Source of the DNA: Delphinus delphis
Lineage: Eukaryota; Chordata; Mammalia; Artiodactyla; Delphinidae
NCBI RefSeq assembly: GCF_949987515.2
Contig: NC_082694.2
Location: 60,262,080 to 60,326,079 of the forward strand
Length of the DNA: 64,000 nt
Direction of reading: 5' to 3'
Below are positions 43,705 to 54,437 of this stretch, one piece after another; the first letter of the stretch is position 1; each line of letters begins with the position of its first letter. The position numbers and the translations under genes were made by a program. Under the pieces are notes generated by a model. The model was not told where the DNA came from, searched no databases, and saw only the letters and a list, made by a program, of their open reading frames with translations.

Positions 43705-45716
43705 AAAGATTATACACCATGACAAAGTGGGATCTAACCCAGGAATGCAAGGGTGATTCAACACACTAAAGTCAATCTGTGTTATGTGTTTTATCAATAG
43801 AATAAAGGATAAAACCCACATGATTATCTCAGTATATGCAGAAAAATCATTTGAAAAAATCCAATACCCTTTCATGACAGAAACACTTAACAAATTAGAA
43901 ATAGGATGGAAATTTCTCAGCCTGATAAAGAGAATCTACCCAAAAAACCCTACAGCTAACTAACAACATAGTAACAGTAGAAGACTGAAAGTTTTCCCCC
44001 TAAGATTGGGAAAAAGACAAGGATATCTGCTCTTGCCACTTCTACTCAACTTTGTACTGGAAGTTCTAGCCAGGGCAATTAGGCAAAAAAAGAAATAACA
44101 GTCATCCAAGTCAGAAAGAAAGTAAAACTATCTCTATTCACAGATGACATGATCTTGTATATGGACAATCCTAAGGAATAGACACACACACACTACTAGA
44201 AGTAATAAATGAATTCAGCAAATTTTCAGGATACAAAATCAATTGTACAAAAAATCACATACACAAAAACCAATTTTACTTCTCTATACTAGCAATGAAC
44301 AATCCATAAATGAAATTAAGAAAATAATTCCATTTAAGATAGCACAAAAAAAAATAAAATATTTAGGAATACATTTAATAAAAGCAGTGCAAGATTTGTA
44401 CTCTGAGAACTACAAAACATTGTTGAAGAAATTAAAGACGTAAATAAATGGAAACACATTCCATGTTCACGAATTGGAAGACTCAATATTGTTAAAATGG
44501 CACTAATTCCCAAATTGGTCTACAGTTTCAACCCCTACCAAAACCTCAGCTGCCTTTTTTATAGAAATTGGTAAACTAATCCTAAAACACATATGGAAAT
44601 GCAGAGTATCCAGAATAAACAAAACAATTTTGAAGAAAGAGGAATAGAGTTGGTGGAATCATACTTCCTGATTTCAAAATTTGCTATATAGTTACAGTAA
44701 CCAACACTGGGATAAGTGTAGCTATATAGATCAATGAAACAGAATTGACAGTCCAGAAATAAATCCTTACATCTACGGTCAATTGGATTTTGACAGGTGT
44801 ATCAATCAGGTTTCCTCAGAAAAACAGAACCAATAGGATATATGTACATGTAAGTTAAGAGATTTATTTTAAGGAATTGGCTCATGCAGTGTGGGAGATG
44901 GCACATTTGAAATTTGTAGGGCAGGCCAGCAGGCTGAAAACATAGGCAAGATTTCTGTGTTATAGTCTTGAGGCAGAACTCCTTCTTCTCCAACTTCCAT
45001 TTTTGCTGTTAAGGCTTTCAACTGATTGGATGAGGCCCACCCACATTATCAAAGGTATTATCTTACCAACTTAAAGTCAACTGACTGTGTATGTTAATCA
45101 CATCTATAAAGTACTTTCACAGTAACATCTACACTAGTGTTTGTAGTGACTCGACACCATAGCCAAGGCAAGCTGGCACATAAAATTTAACCATCACAAG
45201 AAAGGTGTCAAGACAATTCAATAGGGAAAGTGTAGTCTTTTCAACAAATGGTGCTGGGGCAACTGGATTTCCACATGTTAAAGTATGAATCTGGACTCCT
45301 TCCTCATACCATATACAAGGCTTAACTCAAAATCCTTTGTAGATCTAAATGTAAGACCTAAACTATAAAATTCTTAGAAGAAAACACAGAAGTAAATTGT
45401 GACCTTGGATGAGGGAATGGTTTGTTAGATATGGCACCAAAATCACAAGTGACAAAAAATAAATAAATAAATTAGACTTCATTAAGATAAAAACTTTGTG
45501 CTCTGAAGGACACCATCAAGATAATAAAAAAGATAACCCATAGAATGGGAGAAAACATTAGAAAATGTAAATGTATCTGACATTAATCTAACAAGGGACT
45601 TCTAATCAGAATATATAAAGAACTTTTACAACTCAGTAATGTAAAAACAAATAACCCAATTTAAAAATGGGCAAAGATTTGAATAGATATTTCTCCAAAG
45701 AAGATATACAAATGGC
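43705..45716 (+). pseudogene. Old LINE-1 ORF2 copy split by another repeat
   Basis: Sense LINE-1 sequence from the reverse transcriptase domain onward. The catalytic site reads F-T-D-D (codons at 44137-44148), where active copies usually have F-A-D-D. Segments for 'FAADEMSSKKIKYLGIHLIKA'-like and '[16 protein letters not shown]'-like regions follow, and it stops near 45716 before the C-terminus. It carries many stops and frameshifts and is clearly older than the 11.2-kb element. A 0.4-kb repeat splits it at 44800-45202. Confidence 0.88.
44795..45207. repeat. Unnamed mammalian repeat inserted in LINE-1, 5-bp duplication
   Basis: It starts 'tatcaatcaggtttcctcag' then 'aaaaacagaaccaatagg' and ends 'taaaatttaaccatcaca'. 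The inside has 'gagatttattttaaggaatt', 'actgattggatgaggcccac' and 'gcaagctggcacata'. I recognise it as a common mammalian interspersed repeat but cannot name its family with confidence. The five bases AGGTG at 44795-44799 and 45203-45207 flank it, and removing it with one AGGTG restores continuous LINE-1 sequence. A 5-bp duplication would fit an ERVL/MaLR-type LTR. Confidence 0.75.
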
Positions 45717-45884
45717 CTAGAGCAGGACCCATCAATCTAGAAGGTATCTTGGCTTCTATCTATTTGTCCATTCACAATTCCTCAAACTTCTTAATCTCCA
45801 AAGGTCAGGAGGAGCAAGGTGAGGGCTCTGACGAGTTGTTCTGATGAGTTAATCACTCACTTATGCATTTGTTTGAATCACTCA

Positions 45885-46050
45885 TTCATTTTCTCAACAG
45901 ATACTTCGTAAACACCTACTATGTAACAGTCATTCTAGTGCATGTGGAGGTCCTCAGGGGATCTGTGTTTATAATTTAAAAGCACAGGTAGAGAAGACTA
46001 AAGCACAGTCCCCACCCTCAAGGAATTCACAGAGTTGCACATCAGGAAAA
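45885..46050 (-). repeat. L2 LINE 3' end (antisense)
   Basis: Antisense L2: 'cattttctcaacagatactt', 'cgtaaacacctactatgtaa' and 'cagtccccaccctcaaggaa' followed by 'ttcacagag'. Confidence 0.65.
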
Positions 46051-46655
46051 TAAGCATTACCAGGAGATGTGGTAAATTTGCCACCTCCTGAGAACAATCC
46101 TCATAGCTGTGTTCTGTCCCTGTTGGGTTTTCTGACCTCTGTGAACTAGCATTTATTAGGTCAATTTCCTTGGGCTGCCTGCTATAATTTTTGTTCCTTT
46201 TCCTTCCCTGAACTAGATTCTTCCTGGGCTCTGGATTCTTAAATGGATTGCAGATGGCTGTATATATGTCACTGATTTCATTTTAGGAGCACGTGTGTTG
46301 CTTTATGCCATTTCTGGTCATTTTGTTTTTAACATGAATAAAACAGTTCCACCTGCTTCTTTCATAAGACGGGTGTGGAGGCATTCAAAGGATCCCACTG
46401 GTGCTGCACAAAGATTGTTCATTGCTGACCATGGGTTCTCAACACTTTTTATAATGCCAGCCCAGAGTCCCTAAAGACATTCAGTTGACCTTGTAGTTCA
46501 CTTAAAGTGCATCTTCTGTAGATAGAGAACAAATGACCTGGATATTGCTGGAGGGCTGTATATTGAATATGTTTAGACTTTGAGTCATTTAAACTCAATT
46601 AAATATCATCTTAGGTCTGGAATTGATCTCCTGTTTGTTAATTTGTTCATCCGTG
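46051..46655. other. Unassigned DNA
   Basis: No gene or confident repeat is visible. Confidence 0.4.
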
Positions 46656-46659
46656 CTTC

Positions 46660-46772
46660 CTTTCATTCTTTCAGTAAATGCTGTAGTGAGTGCACTCTGT
46701 ACCATCCTCTGTGTTGGCATGGGAGAGGTAAACACATAAATAAACACAACAAAACACAATCTCTGTCTCATT
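46660..46772 (-). repeat. L2 LINE 3' end (antisense)
   Basis: 'cattctttcagtaaatgctg', 'tgagtgcactctgtaccatc' and 'acaatctctgtctcattg' follow the antisense L2 3' order. It is weakly conserved. Confidence 0.5.
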
Positions 46773-46824
46773 GGAAGAAGAAAAAAATAGGAAGAGGAGA
46801 AGAGGATGTTCTATGGACTTCCTA

Positions 46825-46960
46825 TGAATTAATTCAATTAATCTTCATAACAACTCTAGGAGGTAGGTAAATTTTCATCCCCATTTTACAGATAGAATAG
46901 CCAAGATTAAGTCTACTTGCCCAAGGTCATCTCATTGATGAGTACTTAATGGCTATGGAA
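46825..46960 (-). repeat. MIR SINE (antisense copy)
   Basis: Antisense MIR: 'attcaattaatcttcataac', 'aactctaggaggtaggtaaa', 'ccattttacagatagaatag' and 'tctacttgcccaaggtcatc'. Confidence 0.85.
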
Positions 46961-47740
46961 TCCACGAACTATATCACTGTGTTATGTTTCCCCAATTAAA
47001 ATACAGTTTTCTGTATTATAATTTCTAAAAAGCATATAAAATGAACTATGGGAACCAGTGGGAGACACAGAGAGAGGAAGGGTAAGAAGCGCTTCATAGA
47101 GGAGAAGGTAATTAACATATTCTTTATCTAGTTCCCAAGTCCCATTCTCCCTTTCTCCCCACAGACTCACATGACAGAACTTCTTTGCTTCACTGATGCA
47201 AAGGAGGGCGCAAAATGACCCTTAGTACAAAAATGCTGGAAATCCATCTGGGCAAGAACAACCCTGAGAACCTGTGTCCAATCTCTGTATCCTCTCCCTT
47301 GAGTATACTGTGTGTGGGAGTGCCTAAGACCTCCAGGAATAAATGCACAGTTTCTCTCTCCATCACTCCTACAAGGAGAACCCATAATCAGTAGATAGGA
47401 GCTCTAGAGACATCGATTTCAGTTTAATAAATGGAATTATTCAATTCCATGCCTGCTGGACTCCAGTCTGGATTTGGAGAAGAAGGGAGTACAGAGGAGC
47501 AGTGCATGATGCATTTCTGTGGTGGTCACCACGGAGCCACTACATTCCCCAGCAAAATCCTCACACGTACAGGAGATTTTCAAGCCAGCTTCCTACTCAA
47601 CCTCCCTTAAATAATGGTGACTATTTATCTTACTTGCCTAATTCAAGTCTTAGTTTATGTTTGTTGTGATGGTATAATCATCAGCATCTCTGTTTTCGTT
47701 TCATTCTCTAATCGTCCCAGTTTAGATGACTTACAGGTGT
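46961..47740. other. Unassigned DNA
   Basis: No gene or confident repeat is visible. Confidence 0.4.
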
Positions 47741-47744
47741 GGGG

Positions 47745-47985
47745 GAGTATGGTGTCCTAGAATGCCTGAGTTAAAATCCTATCTCTGCTATTCATTAGCT
47801 CTACAACCTAGATGAGTTACCTAAATTTTCCCTTCCCTGGATTCCTCATCTCTAAACTGGGATGCTAAAAACAGTACCTACCTCACAGGATTGTTGTGAA
47901 GATTAAATGAACCACTACATATAAAATTCTTAGAATGGTACCTAGCACAGTAAGAACTATGTAAGTGTTTACTATCGGAATTGGT
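47745..47985 (+). repeat. Near full-length MIR SINE (sense)
   Basis: It runs from 'gagtatggtgtcctagaatg' through 'gagttaaaatcctatctctg', 'ctaaactgggatgctaaaaa' and 'ttgttgtgaagattaaatga' to 'cctagcacagtaagaactat'. It is one of the most complete MIRs in the window. Confidence 0.9.
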
Positions 47986-48024
47986 TTGTATTGATTGCTG
48001 TATTGATTTGTTGGTTGATTTTAG

Positions 48025-48207
48025 TACTTAAGTGCTTCATTATATTCCTTGATCCTTATAAGAGTTCTGGAGGTAGGAGAGAAATACATATTGTTTTCGC
48101 CATTTTACATCTCAGGAAATTTGAGATTCTGAAAAGGTAAATTATGTGATTATCACTAAACAGCTAACAAATGGCAGGATAGGATTCAAGACCAGGAATT
48201 CCAGTAT
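48025..48207 (-). repeat. MIR SINE (antisense copy)
   Basis: Antisense MIR: 'gatccttataagagttctgg', 'ccattttacatctcaggaaa' and 'aacagctaacaaatggcagg'. It follows a sense MIR, giving an inverted pair. Confidence 0.75.
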
Positions 48208-48870
48208 ACACACTCCTTGCTCAACTTTCCAGTATGTGTTGCAAAGAATTCTCCGTTGCTAGAAGTTTTAGTCTAGATTAGAACTTCTTAACAGATGGAT
48301 AGTAAAACCTCAAAGATTGGTGTTGGTGTTTCAGGATGTCTACATCATTAATGATAAATCTGGGATCCGTTTTCCATTTTTATTTTTTAAAAGTTAATAA
48401 GATAACTTTTAATAAGGTATCTTTACCTTTTATTGAGATGGGTCAGAGTGTCCACATAGGTGTTGAGAGGCCCTAGTGGTTGGCTGATGGGCATCAAGGA
48501 AGGATGTTTATGTCTTAGCTTTCCTTCAGTGCCCAGCTCAGCACATCAACCACTTTCAGGGTAGGTTTGACCATCAAACACAGTTTACAGTTGTATTTAT
48601 TCTTAGTCTCATGTAAGTATATCATAATAGATGATTGGATAAATACAGGAAGCATAAGGAGCTCTCATTTTAAAAACAAGTTAATGAAGAACATAAATGT
48701 AATTACTCATTCTGAAACTTTGCCTCATGATGTTGTTTACTGGATTTGTTCTTCGTATTCACCTCTGCAAAACTCTCATTAAGAACTCTGCAGTACTTCA
48801 AAAACCAATGTTGAAAAAAGAAACTATAGACACCATACCTGATTTGGCTTATCTGAAGGAATAATATTAA
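48208..48870. other. Unassigned DNA
   Basis: No gene or confident repeat is visible. Frames are under 75 codons. Confidence 0.4.
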
Positions 48871-48873
48871 TAT

Positions 48874-49260
48874 TGTTATGGGCTGAAATGTGTCCCCCCA
48901 AATTCTAATGTTGAAGTCTTAACCCCAAATACCTCAGAATATGATTGTATTTCGAGAGACGGTCTTTAAAGAAGTAATTAAGGTAAAATGAGGTTATTAG
49001 CATGGGTCCTAATCCAATATGACTACCGACATCCTTATAAGAAAAGGAAATAAACACAGATGGATGCGGGGGAAACCGTGTGAAGACGCAGGTAGAAGAT
49101 GACCATTTTCAGCCAAGGAGAGAAGATTCAGAAGAAACCAACTCTCACCCATACCATGATCTCGCACTTCTAGTCTCCAAACTGGGAGAAAATAAATTTT
49201 TGTTGTTTAAGCCACCCAGTCTGTGGTCCTTTGATATCATAGCCCTAGCAAACAAACACA
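48874..49260 (+). repeat. MaLR solo LTR (MLT1-like), near full length
   Basis: A well-preserved ERVL-MaLR LTR. It starts TGTTATGGGCTGAAATGTGT and has 'taccccaaatacctcagaat'-like, 'aaaatgaggttattagcatg', 'ggtcctaatccaatatgact', 'catccttataagaaaaggaa', 'agaaaataaatttttgttgt' and 'ttaagccacccagtctgtgg', ending 'gcaaacaaacaca'. No retroviral genes are attached. Confidence 0.88.
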
Positions 49261-49274
49261 AGTACATAAAATAA

Positions 49275-49498
49275 TGTAATGTTTACTGTTCCAGGCTCTT
49301 TGACAATGTTAACAATGCATTTTCTCACTGAAACCTCACAACAACTCTCTGAGGGGTGTTAACTACTATCTCCTGATTGTTCAACTGAGAATACTAAGCA
49401 CAAGCAAGGCACACAATTTGCTCAGTATCACACAGCTAGTAAACAACAGCTGGATTTGAACCCAGGTTGTCTAATTTCACAGACTGTGCTCATAACTA
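49275..49498 (-). repeat. MIR SINE (antisense copy)
   Basis: Antisense MIR: 'ctcactgaaacctcacaaca', 'tgttcaactgagaatactaa', 'tcagtatcacacagctagta' and 'gctggatttgaacccaggtt'. It lies immediately beside the MaLR LTR. Confidence 0.9.
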
Positions 49499-49940
49499 GG
49501 AATAAGTCTATATTCCCAACAACCACATGTCATTCGCAAAGAAGGATTTACAAATTCCAGCCTGAAAATGTCTCTCTGGTCTTTCCATTTAAAAACAAAA
49601 TGCAAAATTATTAAGAGAAACTAGTTTTTATAAGAATAATAGGAAAAAAATTCCAAATATGTCATAAAAGTTTTTTGATGACATAAAGTTAAATTTCAAT
49701 TTATTTTAACATGCTTTTGCGGCTCAAATCATGTTTTCTTATATAATCAAGCTTCAACTGAAAAATGAGAAAGTAAAAATAAGAGTTAAACCAAGTTTTA
49801 TATATTATATATATAAGTATATATATAAACATATATGTAATTATTAAATAGTGACTCAAAAAACATTGTCATAGAAATTTGCATATTATATTTCTGCCAA
49901 ATAAAAAATTATATGCATTGTTATCTTTAGCATATCCAGA
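49499..49940. other. Unassigned AT-rich DNA with a (TA)n tract
   Basis: No gene is visible. An imperfect TA-repeat occupies about 49797-49839 and is prone to melting or cruciform formation. Confidence 0.5.
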
Positions 49941-49944
49941 TTAA

Positions 49945-50560
49945 ATTCATTCACTCATTCCACAAATATTTACTGAGCTTTAACTAGGTTGCAGGCAATA
50001 GACTAGACAATGGGTATAAAAGATAACAAGAAAGACCTGATCCTATCCTTGTGGAGCTTACAGTCTCAAAACAAATAAATACAGGTAAGAAAACCAATCC
50101 AATCATTATAAATTATGGAAAGTCTAAACCAGGATAGAGAGCACAGCTGGGGAATTTCCTCTAGATGTGGTGGACAAGAAAATATTTCTGACACGTAAAC
50201 TAAGACCTGAAGGAAGAGATGAAGTTGAACTGAAGGCAAGAGCATTCTGGGTAGAAATGAGTGGTTTTGAGCAACTGAAGGAAGAGGGAAGAACAGTGAA
50301 AGATGAGGCTGGAGAGGTGGCAGTGTCCAGCTCATGCGGGGCATCAGGGGCTATCGTGAGTAGTTCTAATTTCATGCTCAGTGCAATGGAAAGCCATGAC
50401 AGGTTTTAAGTGTGGGCATAATGAGTGGTGTAGTCAGAGGATGGGTTTTAAGGAAGCACTTCTGCTGCTGCTTGGAGATGGATTGCAGGAAGCAGAGCAC
50501 TTGTGGAGGGATCCAGTAAGAGGCTCTTGTAAATATTCCAGGTGGTGATGAGTTCACTAC
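49945..50560 (-). repeat. L2-like ancient LINE 3' region (antisense)
   Basis: It opens with the antisense L2 terminus ('cattcactcattccacaaat', 'atttactgagctttaactag'). Phrases typical of the adjacent ancient repeat follow: 'gtaaactaagacctgaagga', 'caagagcattctgggtagaa', 'agtgcaatggaaagccatga' and 'caggttttaagtgtgggcat'. Frames here on both strands (80-92 codons) are repeat-derived. The exact family of the inner part is uncertain. Confidence 0.6.
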
Positions 50561-50723
50561 AGAGGTGGCAGCACAGATGAAAAGTAGATGAATTTGAGAT
50601 ATATTGTGCTGGTAGAGTTCGCAGACTTGATACTAGATTGAATACGGAAGAGTGGAAGGGGCAGCAAGGGATAGCTCCCAAAGATTTTGGGAGGGTGGTG
50701 GTTCCATTTCCTGAGATGGGTGG

Positions 50724-50724
<1 letters not shown>

Positions 50725-50761
<37 letters not shown>

Positions 50762-50762
50762 T
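50725..50762 (+). repeat. (GT)n microsatellite
   Basis: A pure GT run of 18 to 19 units. Frames rich in Cys/Val or Thr/His over it are artefacts. Confidence 0.97.
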
Positions 50763-52850
50763 GGGGTTACAGAAGGATGCAGTAGTGCTACAGATCCATA
50801 CATCATCAAGTCTCAGGCTCCTTCCAACTTCCTGCTTTACCATCTTAGTGCGTGCCTTTCATTTTCATGGTCCCAAGATGACTGCTATACTTCCAGCCCC
50901 ATATCTATGTTTGAAACAGGAAGATGAAAAAGGAAGGAACACGGAAGAAAGAAAGAGTGACGCTTATCTGAAAAAAAGAAAAATTTCCCGAAACTCCCAC
51001 AGACGTATGCTTCTATCTCCTTGGCCAAAATGATATCATAAGTTTAGTCCTTGGTGCGAGGGATGCTAGGAAATGTAGCTTTACAATTGCATCAGTTAAG
51101 TCCTTAATAAAATCAGGGTTCTCTGATTAGGATGTTGAGTAGACAACTAGCAGTTTTCGAGAGGCTATCCTCTGCTTGAGTTAGGTGTGAATCCTAGTAG
51201 GCTGTAGGACAAAATATTTTTTAATTTAGTTGGCTCTCAATTCTTCATGTGCGTGCAAATGCATAAATGCTGGCAAATCTGAGGCTGTCCTATTCCTGAT
51301 TATAAAGAATCTTTCATTTGTGAAAAGGGAAAACAAATCTTCTGTCACTGACCGCCAAGCCATCTCCCAACTGCATCCCTCATCAGTGCCAGAACTTCTC
51401 TTTTCCTAGGGACTGTGTGACATGGAAGCGTTGCCATCAGGCTTGGTGTTCTGCCACCAGTATGCTCACACCAAATGTCCTGAGAGGTTGGCTTAGCCGA
51501 ATTGAATGTTAGCTCTTTTATCTTACATACTGACTTATGATTCTTGGAAGGTGAGTATTACCAGGTTTAGCCATAGGACAGACTCCTCATCATAATCTCC
51601 AGAGCAGTCTAAATGGCCCAGGTATACCAGCCAGCCCTCCCCAGAATGTGTCTCTGTGATGCCGAAGCCCTTATTCTCTGTGTGTTGTAGGGCCCCTTGT
51701 ACCCGAACCAAGAAGAGAATTCCCTGGCAGAAAGCAGAGGCCTGTCTAGAAGCTGTAGCCCATTACCCCTGCACAAAGATAGACTGTATTCTGCTGGAAT
51801 CTAATCTGGAAACGTTTAATACATTTGCAGCACAAGTGCCAGCTACTTTACTCAAGAGGAAGCATGGTCGTTTTTTTTTCTCTTAAAGAGAAACTTTAAA
51901 CTGAATAGAAATCAACCTCTTCAATATGCCCATCATACCTGATAATGAAAACATTCCTCAGTGAGGGGAAGAACTTTGGCCAAGAGAGACCAAAAAAAAA
52001 AAAAAAAAAAGGAAGGGACAGGCTCTTATTGTGTTGAATCAGAAACTACTCTCTCTGGAAGAAATTCAGCAAATGAGTGTGTCTTGTCGAGTTACTCTAA
52101 TGAAAACAGCACAAACCATCCCCAAATGCTCGAGGTTGGGATTTGCTGAACATCTAAAGCTATTTTCCAAATGTTTGGGGTTTGGCACAGTCCAGGCTCA
52201 CGGTTGGGAAGTTTTCCTGCAGGTCTGTCTAAATGCTCCTATTTTTATTCCATTTCCTTGTAGTTAATATCCGACTAATTCATTTGTTCCAAAGTCTGCA
52301 TCTGATACATGTTAGATATTGTCAGACTCTGCATGTGCCCATTCCCCTTCATGTGGTTGACAAAACTTTCAGGGTATTGCCTTTGTACCTGGGTTTCAGC
52401 CCGGGGGCCCATTGCTTTCTCTCTGTCCTCCATTTTTGGGGATTTGGAGACTGTTTCAAGAATGGAGAGGAGTCCATGTCATGTGTGGTGCTACACAAGG
52501 ATTTGGGAATGTTGGCTTCAAGAAACATTTCTCAAAACCTCAGGGAGATGGGATAGCTGACCTCACAGTTTTGAAAGGACAACGTATGGAGAGGGATTAA
52601 ACCTATTCTCACTCGCCCCAAAGGGGTGGAGCTAGGACCAGAGACACATGTGGGCTTAATACAAGCAAGACTTTCTCATTTTAGAGCAGCCAGGAAGAGA
52701 AAGAGCTGCCTAGCCTTCACCAAAAGAGATGGGTCTTTATCAGAGGTTTGTAATCGTTCTCCATTAATTTTTGAAGCCTGACAATGGATAATGAAGCAAT
52801 TCAAATAGACTGAATAGTTGGATTAGAAGACGTTAAAGTGCCTTTCTTCA
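50763..52850. other. Unassigned DNA
   Basis: About 2.1 kb without a gene or confident repeat. An uninterrupted A-run of 19 is at 51992-52010. No SINE or LINE body is recognisable upstream of it. Frames near 52.0-52.6 kb overlap in all three plus-strand phases. Confidence 0.4.
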
Positions 52851-52854
52851 AATG

Positions 52855-52937
52855 TTAGGTACTGCATACGCAACACTTAGCATAGTGCTTAGTACATAAA
52901 AGATGCCCAATAATTATTTGGTGAACGAATGAACAGT
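52855..52937 (+). repeat. L2 LINE 3' tail (sense)
   Basis: 'cttagcatagtgcttagtac', 'ataaaagatgcccaataatt' and 'atttggtgaacgaatgaaca' match the end of L2. Confidence 0.75.
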
Positions 52938-53645
52938 AATTGAATGAAATCTGACACAGCTTTGGCAGCATCAATCATGGTGACAACCTTGAAAAACTGG
53001 GGTAGGTAGTAAAAGCTCTGGATGTATTAAACGTGGTCGTCCTTGTTTCCTGCCTCTGAGAGGCAAAGCCTAAAGTTCAAAGAAGACAACAATCCTGACT
53101 CTACTTCCTTCTCCAAGCCTCGGTCGAAACTGTTCTTGTGCTGCCACATACTATGGTGTCTGAACCTACAGCTGAGAATGTGTGGGACGTGGCAACCTCT
53201 AAGCCTGATTAGGCTTAAATGACACTTGTCCCCTAGTGTGATTAACTGGATAAGTAAAGCCATGCCATGTTACAGAGCCCTCTTGAGAGGGTCTGAGACG
53301 TGAATTAGCACTCTGCCTGAACCTGTTTATTTATTCAATAACCATTTTTGAAGGCCTGCTCATTGCCAGCTCTGTGCACCCTAGGAAAGGGAGGAGATGG
53401 TATTAGGTGTGAGCGGACACTGCTCGTGAGGCAGCCTAACAGGGGAAGGAAAGGTAAGGTAGTCAAAACAGAACGGGCCTCAGCATTCCAGGAAGTAACA
53501 ACTTATTCAATACATTTTCAGCTTTTACAGCTCAAATCATCCTGGTTTTATTGTGGAATCTGAGGAAAATAGAGAAATTCAAGAACCAGATCTTCGAATT
53601 GCAGGAAGAAGAATTTGCATTGATAAACCATTAATTTTTATCAGT
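52938..53645. other. Unassigned DNA, with a possible L2 fragment
   Basis: No gene is visible. Around 53325-53450, 'tttatttattcaataaccat', 'ggcctgctcattgccagctc' and 'tgtgcaccctaggaaaggga' vaguely follow antisense L2. Confidence 0.35.
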
Positions 53646-53649
53646 TTTA

Positions 53650-53830
53650 TTTAGTATTAAAATCTCATTTAGTAGTCACAAAAATTCAACAGAGTAGGAA
53701 TTTATATACCCATTTTACAGGTGAGGAAACAGGATTTGTAAAGCAACATGAGTTGCCCAAGATCACACTGCAAATACCAGCAGAGGCAGGATGCAAATTA
53801 ATTCTGCGTGACCTCAGGGTCTGTGTTCAT
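53650..53830 (-). repeat. MIR SINE (antisense copy)
   Basis: Antisense MIR: 'attaaaatctcatttagtag', 'cccattttacaggtgaggaa', 'catgagttgcccaagatcac' and 'cagcagaggcaggatgcaaa'. Confidence 0.85.
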
Positions 53831-54133
53831 CACTGCCAGGAGAGCTCAGCATACACTTAGTTTGCAAGGTAATTTATCATTATTGTTTTCCTGGCAAACA
53901 GCCTAACCCAGCACTTGACCTGAAGCATCTTCTGCTCCCTGAGATTGTCACACACAGATAAGAAAAATGTAAGGAGTGAGACTATGTCACCCATTTCCCA
54001 ATACATCTCAATAGGAACCTGAGAGGAAATGTTTTCAGAGTAGGAAACATTGTGGATCTGAGTTTGTGAACAATTGCTTTTTGGAAGTCTGAGTTTTTCT
54101 ACCTACTTCGGAAGGCAGAAGGTAGAACCTTCC

Positions 54134-54161
54134 CAAACATTGGGTAGGTTCCCAATGTTTG
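54134..54161. repeat. Perfect 11-bp inverted repeat
   Basis: CAAACATTGGG (54134-54144) and CCCAATGTTTG (54151-54161) are exact reverse complements around the 6-base spacer TAGGTT. It could form a small hairpin in single strands or RNA. No T-run or gene is adjacent, so no function is claimed. Confidence 0.9.
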
Positions 54162-54279
54162 TTCCAAATTCAGAGATTTGACTAACTTTCTGTGTCTGTG
54201 CAGCCAGTCCATCACTACTGCAGACACGACTTCACAAATTAAGAGTAATTCTTCATGGTCAAAGGATGAGCTCTATCCC

Positions 54280-54437
54280 AGACCCATCACCTAATAGCCA
54301 CGTGGTCTTAAACAGTGCACTTCACCTTTGAAAGTCAGTTTCCTTGGGTGTCAAATTAGGATGGGAGCGACCTCAAAGAACTGGGACCAAATAAGGAAAA
54401 GCATGTGAAGACATTCTGTCACCTGTAAAAAGCTAGT
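54280..54437 (+). repeat. MIR SINE (sense copy)
   Basis: Sense MIR: 'ctaatagccacgtggtctta', 'aacagtgcacttcacctttg', 'agtcagtttccttgggtgtc' and 'gggaccaaataaggaaaagc'. Confidence 0.65.

Noticed and set aside
43606..43893. 95-codon frame with (Thr-His)n and (Leu-Ser)n runs
   Set aside because: It is created by the (GA)n(GT)n microsatellite read on the minus strand.
50638..51033. 131-codon frame with a Cys-Val run
   Set aside because: It is created by the (GT)n microsatellite. A mirror frame of 131 codons lies on the other strand.
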